Assembly: GCA_947000775.1 (NCBI GenBank)
Contig: CAMQGK010000299.1
Location: 17,736,001 to 17,800,000, forward strand
Source of the DNA: Pterois miles
Lineage: Eukaryota; Chordata; Actinopteri; Perciformes; Scorpaenidae
Length of the DNA stretch: 64,000 nt
Reading direction: 5' to 3'
The position numbers and the translations under genes are program-made. The number at the start of each line of letters is the position of its first letter. Position 1 is the stretch's first letter. Shown here piece by piece: positions 1 through 10,700 of the stretch. The notes under the pieces were generated by a model, which saw only the letters and a program-made list of their open reading frames with translations, was not told the origin of the DNA and ran no database searches.

Positions 1-1183
1 ACGATGCGTTCGAGGCTATTGTCAGCAGGCTAGCTCATGTTTGTTGTGAGGATTTTCTTTTGTGTGTACATGCATGTATTTATGCAAAATATATTTCCCT
101 AATACAATGAAGTAAATCAGGAAAGCTGACGAATGTTTCGATTCTTTATTTCTATAAAAGCCTAGTGGGTGATGAATGAATACGTCTTTTATGTCAACTG
201 AAATGCGTCCGTAGTACAAATCAAAGACTGTCAAGTATAGAAAGTTGGCACTGAACGTTGGTCAGATTCATAACCTTTTTCACTTGATGCGGTATGTAAT
301 TTATTATTTTATTTAACTGAAGTTCTTGTCGTGCTGCTCTTTATTTTTAAGCATTATTTTAGACAACACAAGGAACAGTGTGTAACATTTTGGCAGATCT
401 ATTAGCAGGAACAGAATATAATATTGATAACTATGTTTTCATTAGCGTATAATCACCTGATGCTAATAATTGTGTTTTCGTGAGCTTAGAATGAGCCCTT
501 CATATCTACGTTGGGAGTGGGTCCTCGTCATGGAGCTCGCCGTGTGCCTCTGCTTTGTTTGTCTACAGTAGCCCAGAACGGACAAACCAAACACTGACTC
601 TAGAGAGAGACTTTTGCATTTTTACATTATGGCCACTGTAGTTCTCTGACCAAGGCTTTTAACCAGGAGACTGGTGTTGGTTTTCTTGCCTGAACAGCTG
701 ATTAGACTGTTATCGGGCTATTTCAATCAGTAGAGATTCATATTGAGTGCAGTTATGAACAGTGAAAAGTCTTTGGTGATTTAGACCCAGCGTGACAAAG
801 TAAGGTGAAAGTGCTGCCGTAGTTGGATTAATAATATTCCCCCTGGGGCTAGACACTGGTGATGGTGGTAGTGACAGGATTTGATGATCCAATGAAGGAA
901 GGCTTGTTCTGATATGATGAGCTGGAGGTGATGGGGAGGTGGAGGGTCGCATCAGTTTGTGCTGCAATGACGACTGACGGGAGAACAATTTTTTTTGTCA
1001 AACTATTGACAGCAACAGTGTTATTGGTTTAGGGAGATATGGCAAGATCTGATAGGTCGCAAAGAGTGCAGCGCCCACAATCAGCTGACATAGTAAGAGC
1101 TCATGAGAGAGGGACCCGGAGATAAATGTGAAGGAATGCGAGAGTAACCAGAGTCTTCCTGACTGAACTTCTGCGTGAGCTTC

Positions 1184-1668
1184 ATCAAATAGCCGTTATC
1201 AGTCACTATAATCCCCACAGATGTGGGTCAACATGGGCCTACTACACCCACTAGTACCATAGCTTTTATCATCAATTCACATGACAGATCACCAAAGACG
1301 ATATAACAGTTGTTTGTGTTTGTAGATATTTTTCCCTAAACTGTTTATTATTGCCTAAACCTAAAGAAGCCTTTTTGTTTGTGTTCAAAACGTGACGTTT
1401 CTTTCAGTTTTACAACATGTTAGAACTTGCCTTAACCCAAAATAGTTGGTTTTATCACCTTTTTTACATGAGCCTATAGAGATGTAGTTTTGCTGCCTAA
1501 ACCTAAAGAAGCCTTTTTGTTTGTGTTCAAAACATGACATTTCTTTCAGTGTTACATGTTAGAACATGTTGCTTTTAAGTTTCACTTTTACAACATACTA
1601 GGCTCAGTAGGCCACTGATGACCCATGTCTATAGAGCTTATAGAGGCTGATAACGCCTATTATTTAAC
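1184..1668. mobile_element. foldback/MITE-like element with ~75-bp inverted ends
   Basis: The left end (GCCGTTATCAGTCACTATAA, then CAGATGTGGGTCA and GGGCCTACTACACCC) returns inverted at about 1580-1668 (GGCGTTATCAGCCTCTATAA, ATGGGTCATC on the minus strand). Inside, two ~70-bp direct repeats at 1353-1430 and 1494-1566 share CCTAAACCTAAAGAAGCC. No open frame. Confidence 0.7.
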
Positions 1669-1967
1669 GGGCTGATACTGGTCGTATCAGATGGCCTAAA
1701 TGCTGACATTCATGTGGCATACAAATGACATGCAAAAAGGCTAAAATGTGTACTCATGATACGTGGAATGTCTGTGGAACGCATTTATACGCTGACGGTT
1801 GTCTGTTGAAACAATAGTTTGACACCATACAGTGTGTTTTCAGATATTAATTATATACTCAAACATTGTAAAAAGAATCACTATACCTAACACACTATAA
1901 CTTCAGTTTATTGAACTGAATAAATTTGATTATTAAATATTAAATCAATCTTCATGCTTGTGGAGTG

Positions 1968-1968
<1 letters not shown>

Positions 1969-2004
<36 letters not shown>
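1969..2004. repeat. (AC)18 microsatellite
   Basis: Perfect 36-bp dinucleotide tract in tbx21 intron 1. Confidence 0.98.
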
Positions 2005-2006
<2 letters not shown>

Positions 2007-2812
2007 TAGTAAGACAAAACCCTGCCATAAGCGCTCCCAGTTGGGTCTTTCTGGCTACATGGCGAGTCCAGTTTAACAATCAATCATAGTGCTCGCTGAA
2101 ACCAAATCGTGGCAGCAGCTCTTTAGTGGCTCGCAGAGAACAGGTGAAAGGGCTCTTCTTCCACTGCAGCGTTTAATACAAGTGAAAACAGAAACTGTTC
2201 GGCATATGAATGGATCAACCCACCTACGCTGTGTGAGATCTAGAAAGTAGATGTTATTTGCTCTACTGATATGGTCGATTCACTTGTATGAAGTCTTTTA
2301 TAGGAAATCAGAACTTGGTGATGGGGGAACCATAGAAAACACAACACAGAGGGATATTTGCATGCGTGGGCGACGCTCAGGCTTCATGTACACATTTCAG
2401 AGAGAGATGCTGAAAAACACAAAACACATGATGGCGTGCAGTTATCGCCCGTGTGGTGGTGGCGTGGTTATGAAGCATAGCTATCTGGCTAGTTTGACTG
2501 CACGTCAGTTTCAAACAGCTCTGGTGCACAAATACATGACTTTGCTTCAACACCAGGGGGAATCAAACCTGCAGCTCTACCAGACAGACCCTAACCAAGC
2601 TGCCACTCTGATTCACTGGAAACCTTGACAGTAACGCAAACCGGCTGGCTGGCGCTTCCTCCTCCTGATCCAGGTGTGTACGCACATGAATACTCATAAC
2701 TGTAGTCTCCTCTTCAGACTAAATACCACAGAGTGTGGTGAACCAGCCAGTAATACAGAGACAGTACCACTGGTGGTGACATTTAAAAATCAAAATACAC
2801 TGTGTGGATGTT

Positions 2813-2955
2813 GGGAGAGAGGAATGTGGGGGGGGGGGAGACCAGGGGGGAAACGGAGGTTAGAGGAGGGGAAAAGGAAAGAGCAGAGGGTGGAGCGAAG
2901 GGAGGGAGGGTTTGTCCTAGGGAAGCACGACAGGAGCAGGAGAAAAGGAACTGGA
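2813..2955 (+). repeat. polypurine (G/A-rich) tract
   Basis: Over 140 bases that are almost all purine on the plus strand, with an uninterrupted G run near 2829-2839 and a G6 run near 2845-2850. Able in principle to form triplex, G-quadruplex or R-loop structures. The overlapping open frames are low-complexity and not credible as proteins. Confidence 0.8.
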
Positions 2956-3383
2956 TATTCACCAGGGAGAGGACTTTTCTACATGAGCGCACCGGCTGAT
3001 TCATCCGGACAGGAGTTCAGGTCCAGTTTTTGTCACTGTGCGTACGCTTGATCATCTGTGACGAAAACATGCCAGTCTACAGCTGCTGCCGGACACAAGC
3101 ACTCTAACACAGACACTCTTGCTTCTGTCTTATTGCAGAGGAATTCAGTGACTAGACATGTCGAAATTTATAATTTGCAGTGCAGAATATGACATCTGGT
3201 ACTGCTGATTTCATGCTGTATATCTCATAAAGGATGTCACTGATGTTCTTCTATATTTTTCTTATAAACATATCTGATGAAAAGATCAAAACCAACATGT
3301 CAGTCCGTTTCTCAACACTTTCAGACTTCCCTACAATGTTTATGACACCTCAAGGCCGCCCGTTATCGCAGTGTTATCAGGTC

Positions 3384-3480
3384 ATTAAATAGGCTTTATC
3401 AGTCTCTATAAGCACCACAGATGTGGGTCATTAGGGGCTTACTACACCTACTACCTTGTAAAAGTGAAAGTGAAACTTAA
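3384..3480 (+). mobile_element. second copy of the 1.2-1.7 kb foldback end
   Basis: Matches the inverted end of the element at 1184-1668 (AAATAGGC.TTATCAGTCTC, CACAGATGTGGGTCATTA, GTGAAACTTAAAGCAACA). It leads directly into the 30-bp tandem repeat, so this looks like one element whose interior has expanded. Confidence 0.65.
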
Positions 3481-3518
3481 AGCAACACGTTCTAACATGA
3501 AAAACTGAGAGAAACACC

Positions 3519-3815
3519 ATGTCTTCTTTAGGTTTAGGTAACAAACTACAACTTTTTTAGGTTTACAAAAAATGGCTTTAGGCTACATCTTCTTTAGATT
3601 TAGGCAATAAAACTACAGCTTCTTTAGGTTTGGGCAATAAAACTACAAATTCTACTATCATTTTTTTAGGTTTAGGAAACAAAAGTACAACTTCTTTATG
3701 TTTAGGCAACAAAAGGACAACTTCTTTAGGTTTAGGCAACAAAACTACAGCCTCATTAGGTTTAGCCAATAAGAGGACAACTTTTTTAGGTTTAGGCAAC
3801 AAAACTACAACCTCC
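3519..3815. repeat. 30-bp tandem repeat, about nine degenerate units
   Basis: The unit is roughly CTTCTTTAGGTTTAGGCAAC followed by AAAACTACAA. Because 30 is a multiple of three, both strands show open frames built of ten-residue repeats (for example VVLLPKPKE on the minus strand); I regard these as by-products. The same core in inverted form is present inside the 1184-1668 element. Confidence 0.85.
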
Positions 3816-4089
3816 ATCCCATATACTGTCTATACTACAGCACCTGACTTCCGCTTCTGCTCATTTAACTAAAAAAAACATCGACTTCCTAATGAGAGAA
3901 CTGGATGTGATGAAATGTTAACTCATTTCTGGTTTTCAGGACTCATTTCTGTAGCACTCAATTAGTGTACGATGTACGTATGTGGGATTGAGTCAAAACA
4001 AACTACAGTATGTGTGTTCGTGGTAATGTAGGGACATGTGACCCGGTGCAACAGTGCAGCGTATCCTCATATGACGGTTGGTATGATGT

Positions 4090-4110
4090 CTTTTTTTTTT
4101 TTTTTTTTTT
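4090..4110. repeat. poly(T) tract
   Basis: About 21 consecutive T bases, with no retroposon that I can attach to it. Confidence 0.9.
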
Positions 4111-4195
4111 TGAGTTCTTCCTCTAAAGTCCAGCTATACGGCAGTTTCCGCTTGTTATACATATACATACAGTCCTTTCAAAATAAACCTCTGTC

Positions 4196-4800
4196 TTCAC
4201 GGGTTTAAGCAACAAAGTACTTAGTTAGGTTTAGGAAGAGGTTGTGCTTTGGGTTAACTACAGAAGTGACGTTTCTTAAGTATGGAAGTTATGTGACCAA
4301 TATAAACCAATATTTACTTCTGGTTTCAAGCGGGACAGCAACGCCGGTCTCCTGGACGAAAGGCTGGTGTTTTATAGCCACCTACGTGAAGTTTGTCGCT
4401 CTTTATACTTCCTGGATCACGATTATGTGGATTACAAACAAATAGATTTCGTGGGAAATATACAATTTACAGTGCATTACTTTTTATAGGTATAGCTACG
4501 AACTGCGTATGCAGCCCAGTCGCGCAGCAATTCATGAAATAGTCATGAAACTGAATCTGTATGATTTGTGTACATTCGTATGTAATTCACATAATTGTGA
4601 ACAGGGAAATATAAAGAGCTGCGAATGCCACACGGTGGAAGTCGAGGTGGATGATGGTCTGGCGTTCATGTCTTTTGTGAAACAAGTCAAAGTTTATTTA
4701 GTTGCCACGTAACTTCTGTACTTAAGTTACGTCACTTCCGGTGTTATTTTAACCCAAACCACAAACCCTAACTAAGTAGTTTTGTTTTGAAAAGCATCAA
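4196..4800. mobile_element. family A foldback element with ~90-bp inverted ends
   Basis: The left arm (4205-4300: CTTAGTTAGGTTTAGGAAG, GTGCTTTGGGTTAA, AAGTGACGT, GAAGTTATGTG) recurs inverted at 4697-4795 (minus strand: TACTTAGTTAGGG, GGTTTGGGTTAA, GGAAGTGACGTAACTTAAG, GAAGTTACGTGG). This is the most complete example of a family whose single ends recur at 13.5, 18.3, 33.3, 46.4 and 63.1 kb. Confidence 0.7.
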
Positions 4801-5644
4801 GCATCACCTGTTGTGAAAAGTCATGCTGAGCGTCACAAAAAATATATATGTCTATGTACACAAATCAAATAGACTAAATTTCATGACTATTTGAACTGCC
4901 GTAAGACGGTGTTGGTGTATGAGAGCAGCTTGAACAGTGGCTCGCTGATATATTTAGTTTGTGGACGACATTAGAGCTCTACGGGCTTTAACACACACAC
5001 AATATTTATAATAATAGATGCATTCATTGTTAGTTTTGGTCTTTTCATGGTTAAGAAAACTGGCTTCACATCTGGTATCTAAATGATCACATAACAAATT
5101 AGCAGTATGGATCAGTCCTCTTAGCCTCAGGGTTTTTATTAACCCTCTTAGAAACCAAAGAGACCTGTGAAAACTACCATGGTTGAGGCCAGCGGGGAGC
5201 GGTGGACTCCACCACTCATTTATTAGAAGAGGTTATTTACACAGTAAGAGGAAGGGTGTGCTTAGCTATCAGAATATATTGGCAGTAGATGTTTCTGCGA
5301 AAAGCTGCACATGCACACTAAACAGCTGAACAGGAAGTGACAAGTCATACTGTCAAAACCTTGAAATAGTCCCACTTCTGCTTTCAGACGCACACAAAAA
5401 GATAATTAATACGCCGCCAAACGTTCCTCAAAATGGCGTCCTGTGATAAGAAATGTGATTCTTAAATTTGCTCTCCGACACGTTTTAACGTGATATCGTA
5501 CTGGAACGTCTGCAGAGAACACAGACGTTCAACAGAGAGGACGCCCACTCTAATTTCCTCAGTGATGTGAAGTGATGATTACTAAAATATCACATGCCTA
5601 CTTTGGAAAGAAACTTGACTAGTCAATGATTATCATTTAAATGT

Positions 5645-5775
5645 AGCTCAAGACCTTTATTTGTCCCAGAAGGAAACTGTTTTTATCGCAGTAGCAACAA
5701 CAACAGCTCAACACCTGAGATAATAAAAAACACACGAACATAAGCATTTAATAAATACAGGAGTAAAAAAGGCAA
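5645..5775 (+). mobile_element. retroposon tail fragment (family D)
   Basis: Carries the motif ACCTTTATTTGTCCCAGAAG followed by AAACTG and an A-rich stretch, related to the TTTATTNNTCCC...GGGGAAATT tails at 12.2, 22.8, 24.2 and 38.9 kb. I take it as the 3' tail of a SINE or LINE. Confidence 0.45.
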
Positions 5776-6286
5776 ATTCTTGAAATACAGAAATGTTGTT
5801 AGGACTAAGCAGCTGCAGTCCACTTAGAAAAACTATCTTATTTAAATTCTGATAAACATTTTATGAGAACTAAAGTGCTGATATATGTTGCAGAAGATCA
5901 GAAACCTAAAATTCCCCATATACGTTAATTAATCGGTACGATAATTCTGCTTTCCTGCCAAACTTCTGCTCATAGTACAACTTCGATATCACTGTTCTTG
6001 GGAGCAAAATAAATCAAAGGATTGTTTCCTATCTGAAAAGCTACCAGACATCGTCAGACTGATACAGTTGGGACTCAGCGGAGCAGAGAGAGCAGAGGAG
6101 CATGATTCCTCTAAGGTCTGACAAGTAGCTCTGCATTATTTCCCTGAAAGTTGCCTGAGTGGTGAGAACTTAGTCGGTCTCATCTCCTTCCTAGAGCTCA
6201 GACTGTATGATCATGCAGAACCTTGTTAGCATGACTTTGTGAGTTATTATCATCTTGACATCATCTACATTTAGCAAAACTCGGGC

Positions 6287-6780
6287 TGATGCGTTAATGC
6301 AAATTCACTTTAATGCCACTAATTTCTTTAACACATTAATGCAACTACTGATTTTTAGGTTGTAGCGAAACTGTCATGGCCATTGTCAAAGGGATCCCTT
6401 GACCTCTGACCTCCAGATGTGTGAATGTAAATGGGTTCTCTGGGTCCCCACCAGTCTCCCCTTTACAGACATGCCCACTTTATAATCACATGCAGTCTGG
6501 AACAAGTCATAGTCAGCACACTGCCACAACTTATGATTTGAGCATATTTTTTATGCTAAATGCAGTAGAGAGAATTTCTGGTCAATATGTCATTGTTTTG
6601 TGTTGTTAATTGATTTCCAGTAATGCATATGTACAGAAATTTGCATAAAGCAGCACATTTGTCCGCTCCTATGTGGATAAGAGTAGTAAATCCTTGACAA
6701 ATCTTCCTTTTAAGGTACATTTTGAACAGATAAATGTGTGTATTGATTGTGATTAAATATTCCAATCGATTGATAGCCCT
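6287..6780 (-). mobile_element. family B dispersed element, inverted copy
   Basis: Near full-length reverse copy: GACAGATAAATG-type terminus at the right (ATTGATAGCCCT), then ACTTGACAAATC, TTTGCATAAAGCAGC, AGACATGCCCACTTTAT and CACATTAATGCAACT. Non-coding; the ends are AT-rich inverted repeats. Confidence 0.75.
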
Positions 6781-7505
6781 AAGCAAAACGTTTTTTGATT
6801 TGAATACAGGCATAAAGGCTACAGACAATATTTAATTGTTATTTCCCAAAAAAGTCCCCTTTAAATGAATGTGCTTCTTAGAAACCACTGTGGGGAAAAG
6901 TTAGTCCTCCTGACTCATATCTACACTGAGCACAGCCCAGGTGTAGGATCAGACCATGGGCCAAACAAAAAAAAAAAAAACAAAGCTTCACTTTCTCTTT
7001 TCAGTTTTAGTCACTTGATTTCCTTTTTCACTATGTCAGAAAATCCCATTATTTTGCATCTTTCTTCTTGTTTCTGTCCTCATTTGTTCAACCTCTTGGA
7101 CAGACGGTGATGCTGTGTTTATATCAGCAGCAGCCGTGATGAACTTTGCCTCTCAGTCTGAAGTGGCCTCAACCGGTGTGGTGATCTGAATTTGGCTCAC
7201 GAGAAGTGCAGATGAATTCGTCCCCCTTTGCTACAGGCCATCTCTAGATTTCAAAGCTCTGGTGTGGTACATGAGCAAAACTTCTGAGAGATCAGTGAGG
7301 CTGTGCAGCACTGGCTGAAGAAAAAGAGAATCTAGTCTTTTACTTCCTGATCTTCAAAGGTGCCTCACCTCCTCAGCGTGGCCATCTAAAGGCTCGCTGG
7401 TGTTTGACCCGTCTCTCTACTTTCCTCTGGAGCTTCTTTCACCTTGTCTCCTACAGATACCAGGGTTTTGATTAACATTGCACACCCTCAGACTTCTCTC
7501 TAAAA

Positions 7506-7718
7506 TCACAGCAAAATTATTGTAGGAGCCTGAACCCAAGATGAAAATTTAAGAGGGATTCCGCCTCTGATACTGAAAACTTTTTTGTACTGCTCCTCTG
7601 CTGAACTCCTCCAAAGATCTTGCAGGAGTTTTTGTTGCATTTTAAAAACGTCTTCATCGCTCATTGTGGTGTACTTCTGCATGCGAGTGAAGGAGTTGAG
7701 ATAAAAGGGCGAGAACAT
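7506..7718 (-). other. unassigned open frame in tbx21 intron 1
   Basis: From the first in-frame ATG at 7718 the frame encodes 70 residues with a non-repetitive, charged composition (FSPFYLNSF, SDEDVFKMQQKLLQDLW, SSAEEQYKKVF); it is open upstream to a stop at 7847-7845. The F...W spacing loosely recalls an HMG box, but the C-terminal part is short by about three residues and key positions are missing. It could be a gene-fragment relic or chance. I do not recognise it. Confidence 0.2.
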
Positions 7719-8504
7719 GTTGAAATTTTGGTAACATGAGGTTTGTGGTTTTTGCACAACATGAAATTTTAGCTTTTTGTCACATGTGGAAGGATAACAC
7801 CTCCGCGCCCAGTTCACCCATCCTTTCGTTACTGTGTAAGTATGTCAAGTGTTTTAATAATAACATGAGAGCAAAGATTAATGTCACACGACACACACTT
7901 GGGGAAAATAAGATACACCGTGAACTTTCTGCTTTCAGCTTGTACAAACATTCACACATCAACACATACACACACTTCAGTTTCTAATAAACGTACTTTA
8001 TACAATAATGGCACATGCATAAATAATCTACATAACTAATAATGTTGAAGCAATATTGGCAAGCATGCAAACAGAGCCTTTTTTAAAAAAAAGAAAATGG
8101 CAAGAAATCATCTCAAGCAGCGACTTCAAATAAGCCAAAAATGCAATTGAACTGCACTCAGCATATATAATAACAGCAGGTGAATCGAAACAGTGTTGAT
8201 TTTAAGCAAGATTTTAACTTGCAGGTCACAAATTTAAATTGTTGTTCTAAATCTGTGAATCCTCCTGGTTTTCAAACTAGAAAAACACAAAACAAGTGTG
8301 TAAAAACAACAAAAATAAGCTTTAAATATGAGATTATTTCGAATTTAAATTGAATAAATAATAATAAAGAGCTGCCAGACAGAGTAAGGTGTAAATATCA
8401 GCGTCCTGCTCTGTGACTTGTTTTCTGCTCATGAGAAACCTCTGGCCTGAAACCTTCTGTCAAACGCAAGTGTCGCGTATTAGTGAATTAATGCTCATCG
8501 ACGT

Positions 8505-8660
8505 GACTGCGCGTTAATGCTCGGTGACCCAGCAGAGGAGCCCGGCAGCAGCGCGGCTCTCTCCGCGGTCCTCCTCTCCTCTCCCCTCCAGTCCGGAGCT
8601 CAGACACCTCCGACGCTTTTTGCTTTTTATCTCGATTTCAGTATCATCGTCTCTCGAGAT
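8505..8660. other. CpG-rich, non-repetitive patch in tbx21 intron 1
   Basis: A short GC- and CpG-rich island (GCAGCAGCGCGGC, CTCCGCGGTCC, TCCGGAGC) in otherwise AT-rich, repeat-poor intron about 1.6 kb downstream of the exon 1 coding start. Candidate intronic regulatory element or alternative promoter; an overlapping minus frame at 8514-8738 is not convincing. Confidence 0.3.
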
Positions 8661-9665
8661 ATAACTGAGGTTAAACTCTGAAAAAGTTTTTATCACATCT
8701 CCCTTCAGAAGCCCTTTCAGTCTGAGCAGATAAGACATGTAAAAGATTTGGCACTGATTTGATTTTGTCGAGCTTATGAATTATTTAAATCACAGGAAGG
8801 CGAGTGTTTAACAGATATTTGACGAGAAATAAATACCTTTTTATGAAGAGTTATTTAACGGTTGGTGCAGCAACGTTGCCTCCAGGGAGAAAGAAGTAAT
8901 AATGAAAGCCCCTTTATCGCCACAAAATAGGTCAAATTTAATTGATTTGCCTCATTTTTCGGGTTAAATCCCCGCTGTGCGAGGACTCTTGTGAGTTTGG
9001 AGGTCAAGCAGAGGTGTCAAAATGTTTTCCATCAGCTCAGCCTGAAACTGATATTACCTCCACTTCATAATGTCTCTGGCTCATGAACAACTTCTGCCCT
9101 ATGCTTTTTTTTTTCTTTTTGCAAAAAGAAATAAGAACAAAAAATATTGGAGTTTAGTGGGAGAAATGTTTATTCGGGTCAATTAAAATCAAGTGTTTTA
9201 AACTCTACTGTAAGATTAATTTCTATTTATACTCTAATTATGACTCAGGTCTGACCAGTTTTTGCACAAAAGCAGCAAAGTGTAAAATTATGCTAAACAT
9301 GTTCAGAAGTTCTTCTCATCGGATGAAAAGCCAAAGACTTGAAACACTCCCGTCACCTGACCGGTGATGTGGTGTTTCAGATGTTGGTGCCTGCAAAGTA
9401 ACGATGAGTAAACTTTGACCTCTAATCGGTGATCAACACACACAGCATGACAAAGTTATTTAGTTCTCAGAAAAATAGTTTCAAGTTAAATTGTAGGAAG
9501 TTCCAGCTGAGCTAAGACGGATGGTGAGTTGAGTAAAAGATGCGTAAAACTAAAAAGACAGCAGTCCGTAATTTATTTATTTCCCAAAATCTGACCATAA
9601 GAGAACCAGCTTTTTGTTAGTGTGGAAAATAAGCGAGAGCTGTTGGAGTTGTGTGTCAGTCTTAC

Positions 9666-10213
9666 CTCCCCTGTTTGGTGATTATCATCTCGGTTTGGAA
9701 CTTGTGGAACTTGGCCCATAGCGGGAAGTTATTGAGCAGAGCCTGCGTCTTGCCGCACACCTGTAGGCCAGGTAAAGGGTAGAGAGGCGGCCGCTGGTAG
9801 CCGTGCTGAAAGCTCGCCGGGTAATTCTCCGGAGAAGGAGAGTACAATTCTTTACCGCCTGTAGGAAAACTGTCTCCCGCCGTCGGGATGTAACCCTGCC
9901 CGGCTCCGCTTCTTGGCGGCGAGCGCACGCCGCCGTAAGGGCAGCTGCTGAGGGTTTGTGCGTAAAACCTGCCGGGCTGCGCTCCGTACCCTCCCACAGC
10001 CTGGTCAGAGTGGTACGGCAGAGCCAGGGCGTCCTGCCCGCTTGGAACAGAGTCCGGGTAGTAAAACCTCGCGTCCTGAATCCCCATTTTAAACTCGGCT
10101 AGATCCTTGCCGCCGCGGTGGAGGTGACTGCTGATGTCGGCGCTCTTTCCGAAAGTTTGCGTTTCAGTCCCATTCAACATGCTGAGGTAGAGGTTGCCAC
10201 CTATGCCGCCCAT
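9666..10213 (-). CDS. tbx21: tbx21 (T-bet) exon 1, coding part; gene continues off the left edge
   Basis: T-box transcription factor that in vertebrates drives type 1 (interferon-gamma) programmes in T and NK cells and acts in the nucleus. The exon encodes 182 codons plus two bases of the next. Residues about 1-155 are a Tyr/Pro/Gly-rich N-terminal region (for example DARFYYPDS). The last 24 residues open the T-box, with LWAKFHKFQTEMIITKQGR, the start of the DNA-binding domain. The Thr-Glu-Met-Ile-Ile-Thr-Lys block is shared by T-bet, Eomes and Tbr1; the preceding LNNFPLWAKF resembles T-bet (LNN..LWSKF, as I recall) more than the CNRPLWLKF of Eomes/Tbr1. The exon ends at GGGAG followed by GTAAGA, a good phase-2 donor that splits an Arg codon, as expected inside the T-box. 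The start is the first in-frame ATG after an in-frame stop at 10301-10303, and has G at +4 but C at -3. The neighbouring tbkbp1 supports the assignment. Name is secure at family level; the tbx21 paralogue is very likely. Confidence 0.93.
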
Positions 10214-10248
10214 TTGCAGCCGCGCTCCCGGTCTGTGCGTAATGGCAT
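10201..10248 (-). other. 16-codon upstream reading frame overlapping the tbx21 start
   Basis: An ATG at 10248-10246 opens a frame of 15 amino acids whose TAG stop (10203-10201) lies just inside the tbx21 coding sequence, in another frame. If the messenger starts above 10248, ribosomes would meet this ATG first. It matters only as a possible translational control element. Confidence 0.4.
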
Positions 10249-10700
10249 AAGTCTCCGCTCCTGCGTCCAGTTCAATGTACAATAAAATAAAGAAAATAAA
10301 TCACAAACAGCACCGTCTTATCCTCACCTCTCACTCACAGCGCACTGACATTTCACTCACTCCGAAGCCTCTAATTTAAGATCTAAAACCATCGCTCATA
10401 CCGTCATTAGACTATTTATCTTTAAACTTTCTTTTATTACCAGAGCAGCTGATTGTCTTGTCTTTTAGACGTGTGGAGTCGCTTCCAGTGACTCAAACAC
10501 ACGCTCACTTTTCTAAGCTGTGATATATACATTTAGTAAGTGGTCATATTTTGGAGGTGTGTCTGACGCAGAGAGAGGACGTGATAGGCTCCAGATATGA
10601 AAGACACATCCCCTCATCACTCAGTAAAACACACACTGCCCTCCGAGAAAAAAAACAACCGCTTTAATATATTGAGAAGAATATAGTTCAAAATTAAGAT
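10214..10700 (-). promoter_or_regulatory. tbx21: tbx21 5' leader and proximal promoter region
   Basis: Sequence directly upstream of the tbx21 ATG. The CpG-rich patch over exon 1 fades at about 10.27 kb into AT-rich DNA. Visible motifs are a TATATA at 10524-10529 that could act as a TATA element some 310 bp from the ATG, an AP-1 consensus TGACTCA at 10489-10495, a GATA-type site (AGATAA on the minus strand) at 10416-10421, and a T-box half-site-like AGGTGTGT at 10555-10562. Short motifs occur by chance, and the transcription start is not known from sequence. Confidence 0.5.

Larger units (their letters stand above)
1..9665 (-). other. tbx21: tbx21 intron 1 (5' portion, at least 9.7 kb)
   Basis: Everything left of the exon 1 donor is intron as far as can be read. 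I looked on the minus strand for the conserved second T-box exon (MFPFLSF, HWMRQE, LTNNKG) and did not see it. The intron carries the mobile elements and repeats listed separately. The stretch from about 7.9 to 9.66 kb is free of recognisable repeats, and the remainder between listed items shows nothing specific. Confidence 0.8.

Noticed and set aside
2674..3051. 125-codon plus frame in the polypurine tract
   Set aside because: Composed of Gly/Glu/Arg from G/A-rich sequence, with overlapping frames on both strands.
3519..3815. Interstitial telomere from TTTAGG motifs
   Set aside because: The period is 30 bp with one TTTAGGTTTAGG per unit, not a run of 6-bp telomere repeats.
8514..8738. 74-codon minus frame in tbx21 intron 1
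   Set aside because: No family recognised and no splice signals; kept only as part of a CpG-rich patch.
1..9661. Further tbx21 T-box exons to the left of exon 1
   Set aside because: Searched by eye for MFPFLSF, HWMRQE and LTNNKG on the minus strand and found none; they are taken to lie outside the window.
9666..10213. Assignment to eomesa/eomesb or tbr1
   Set aside because: The T-box opening LNNFPLWAKF differs from the CNR.LWLKF that I recall for those paralogues, and the neighbour is tbkbp1, as for TBX21 in mammals.
10214..10282. Upstream extension of tbx21 from a TTG codon at 10282
   Set aside because: Not an ATG; the first in-frame ATG is at 10213 and the extension has no T-bet character that I recognise.
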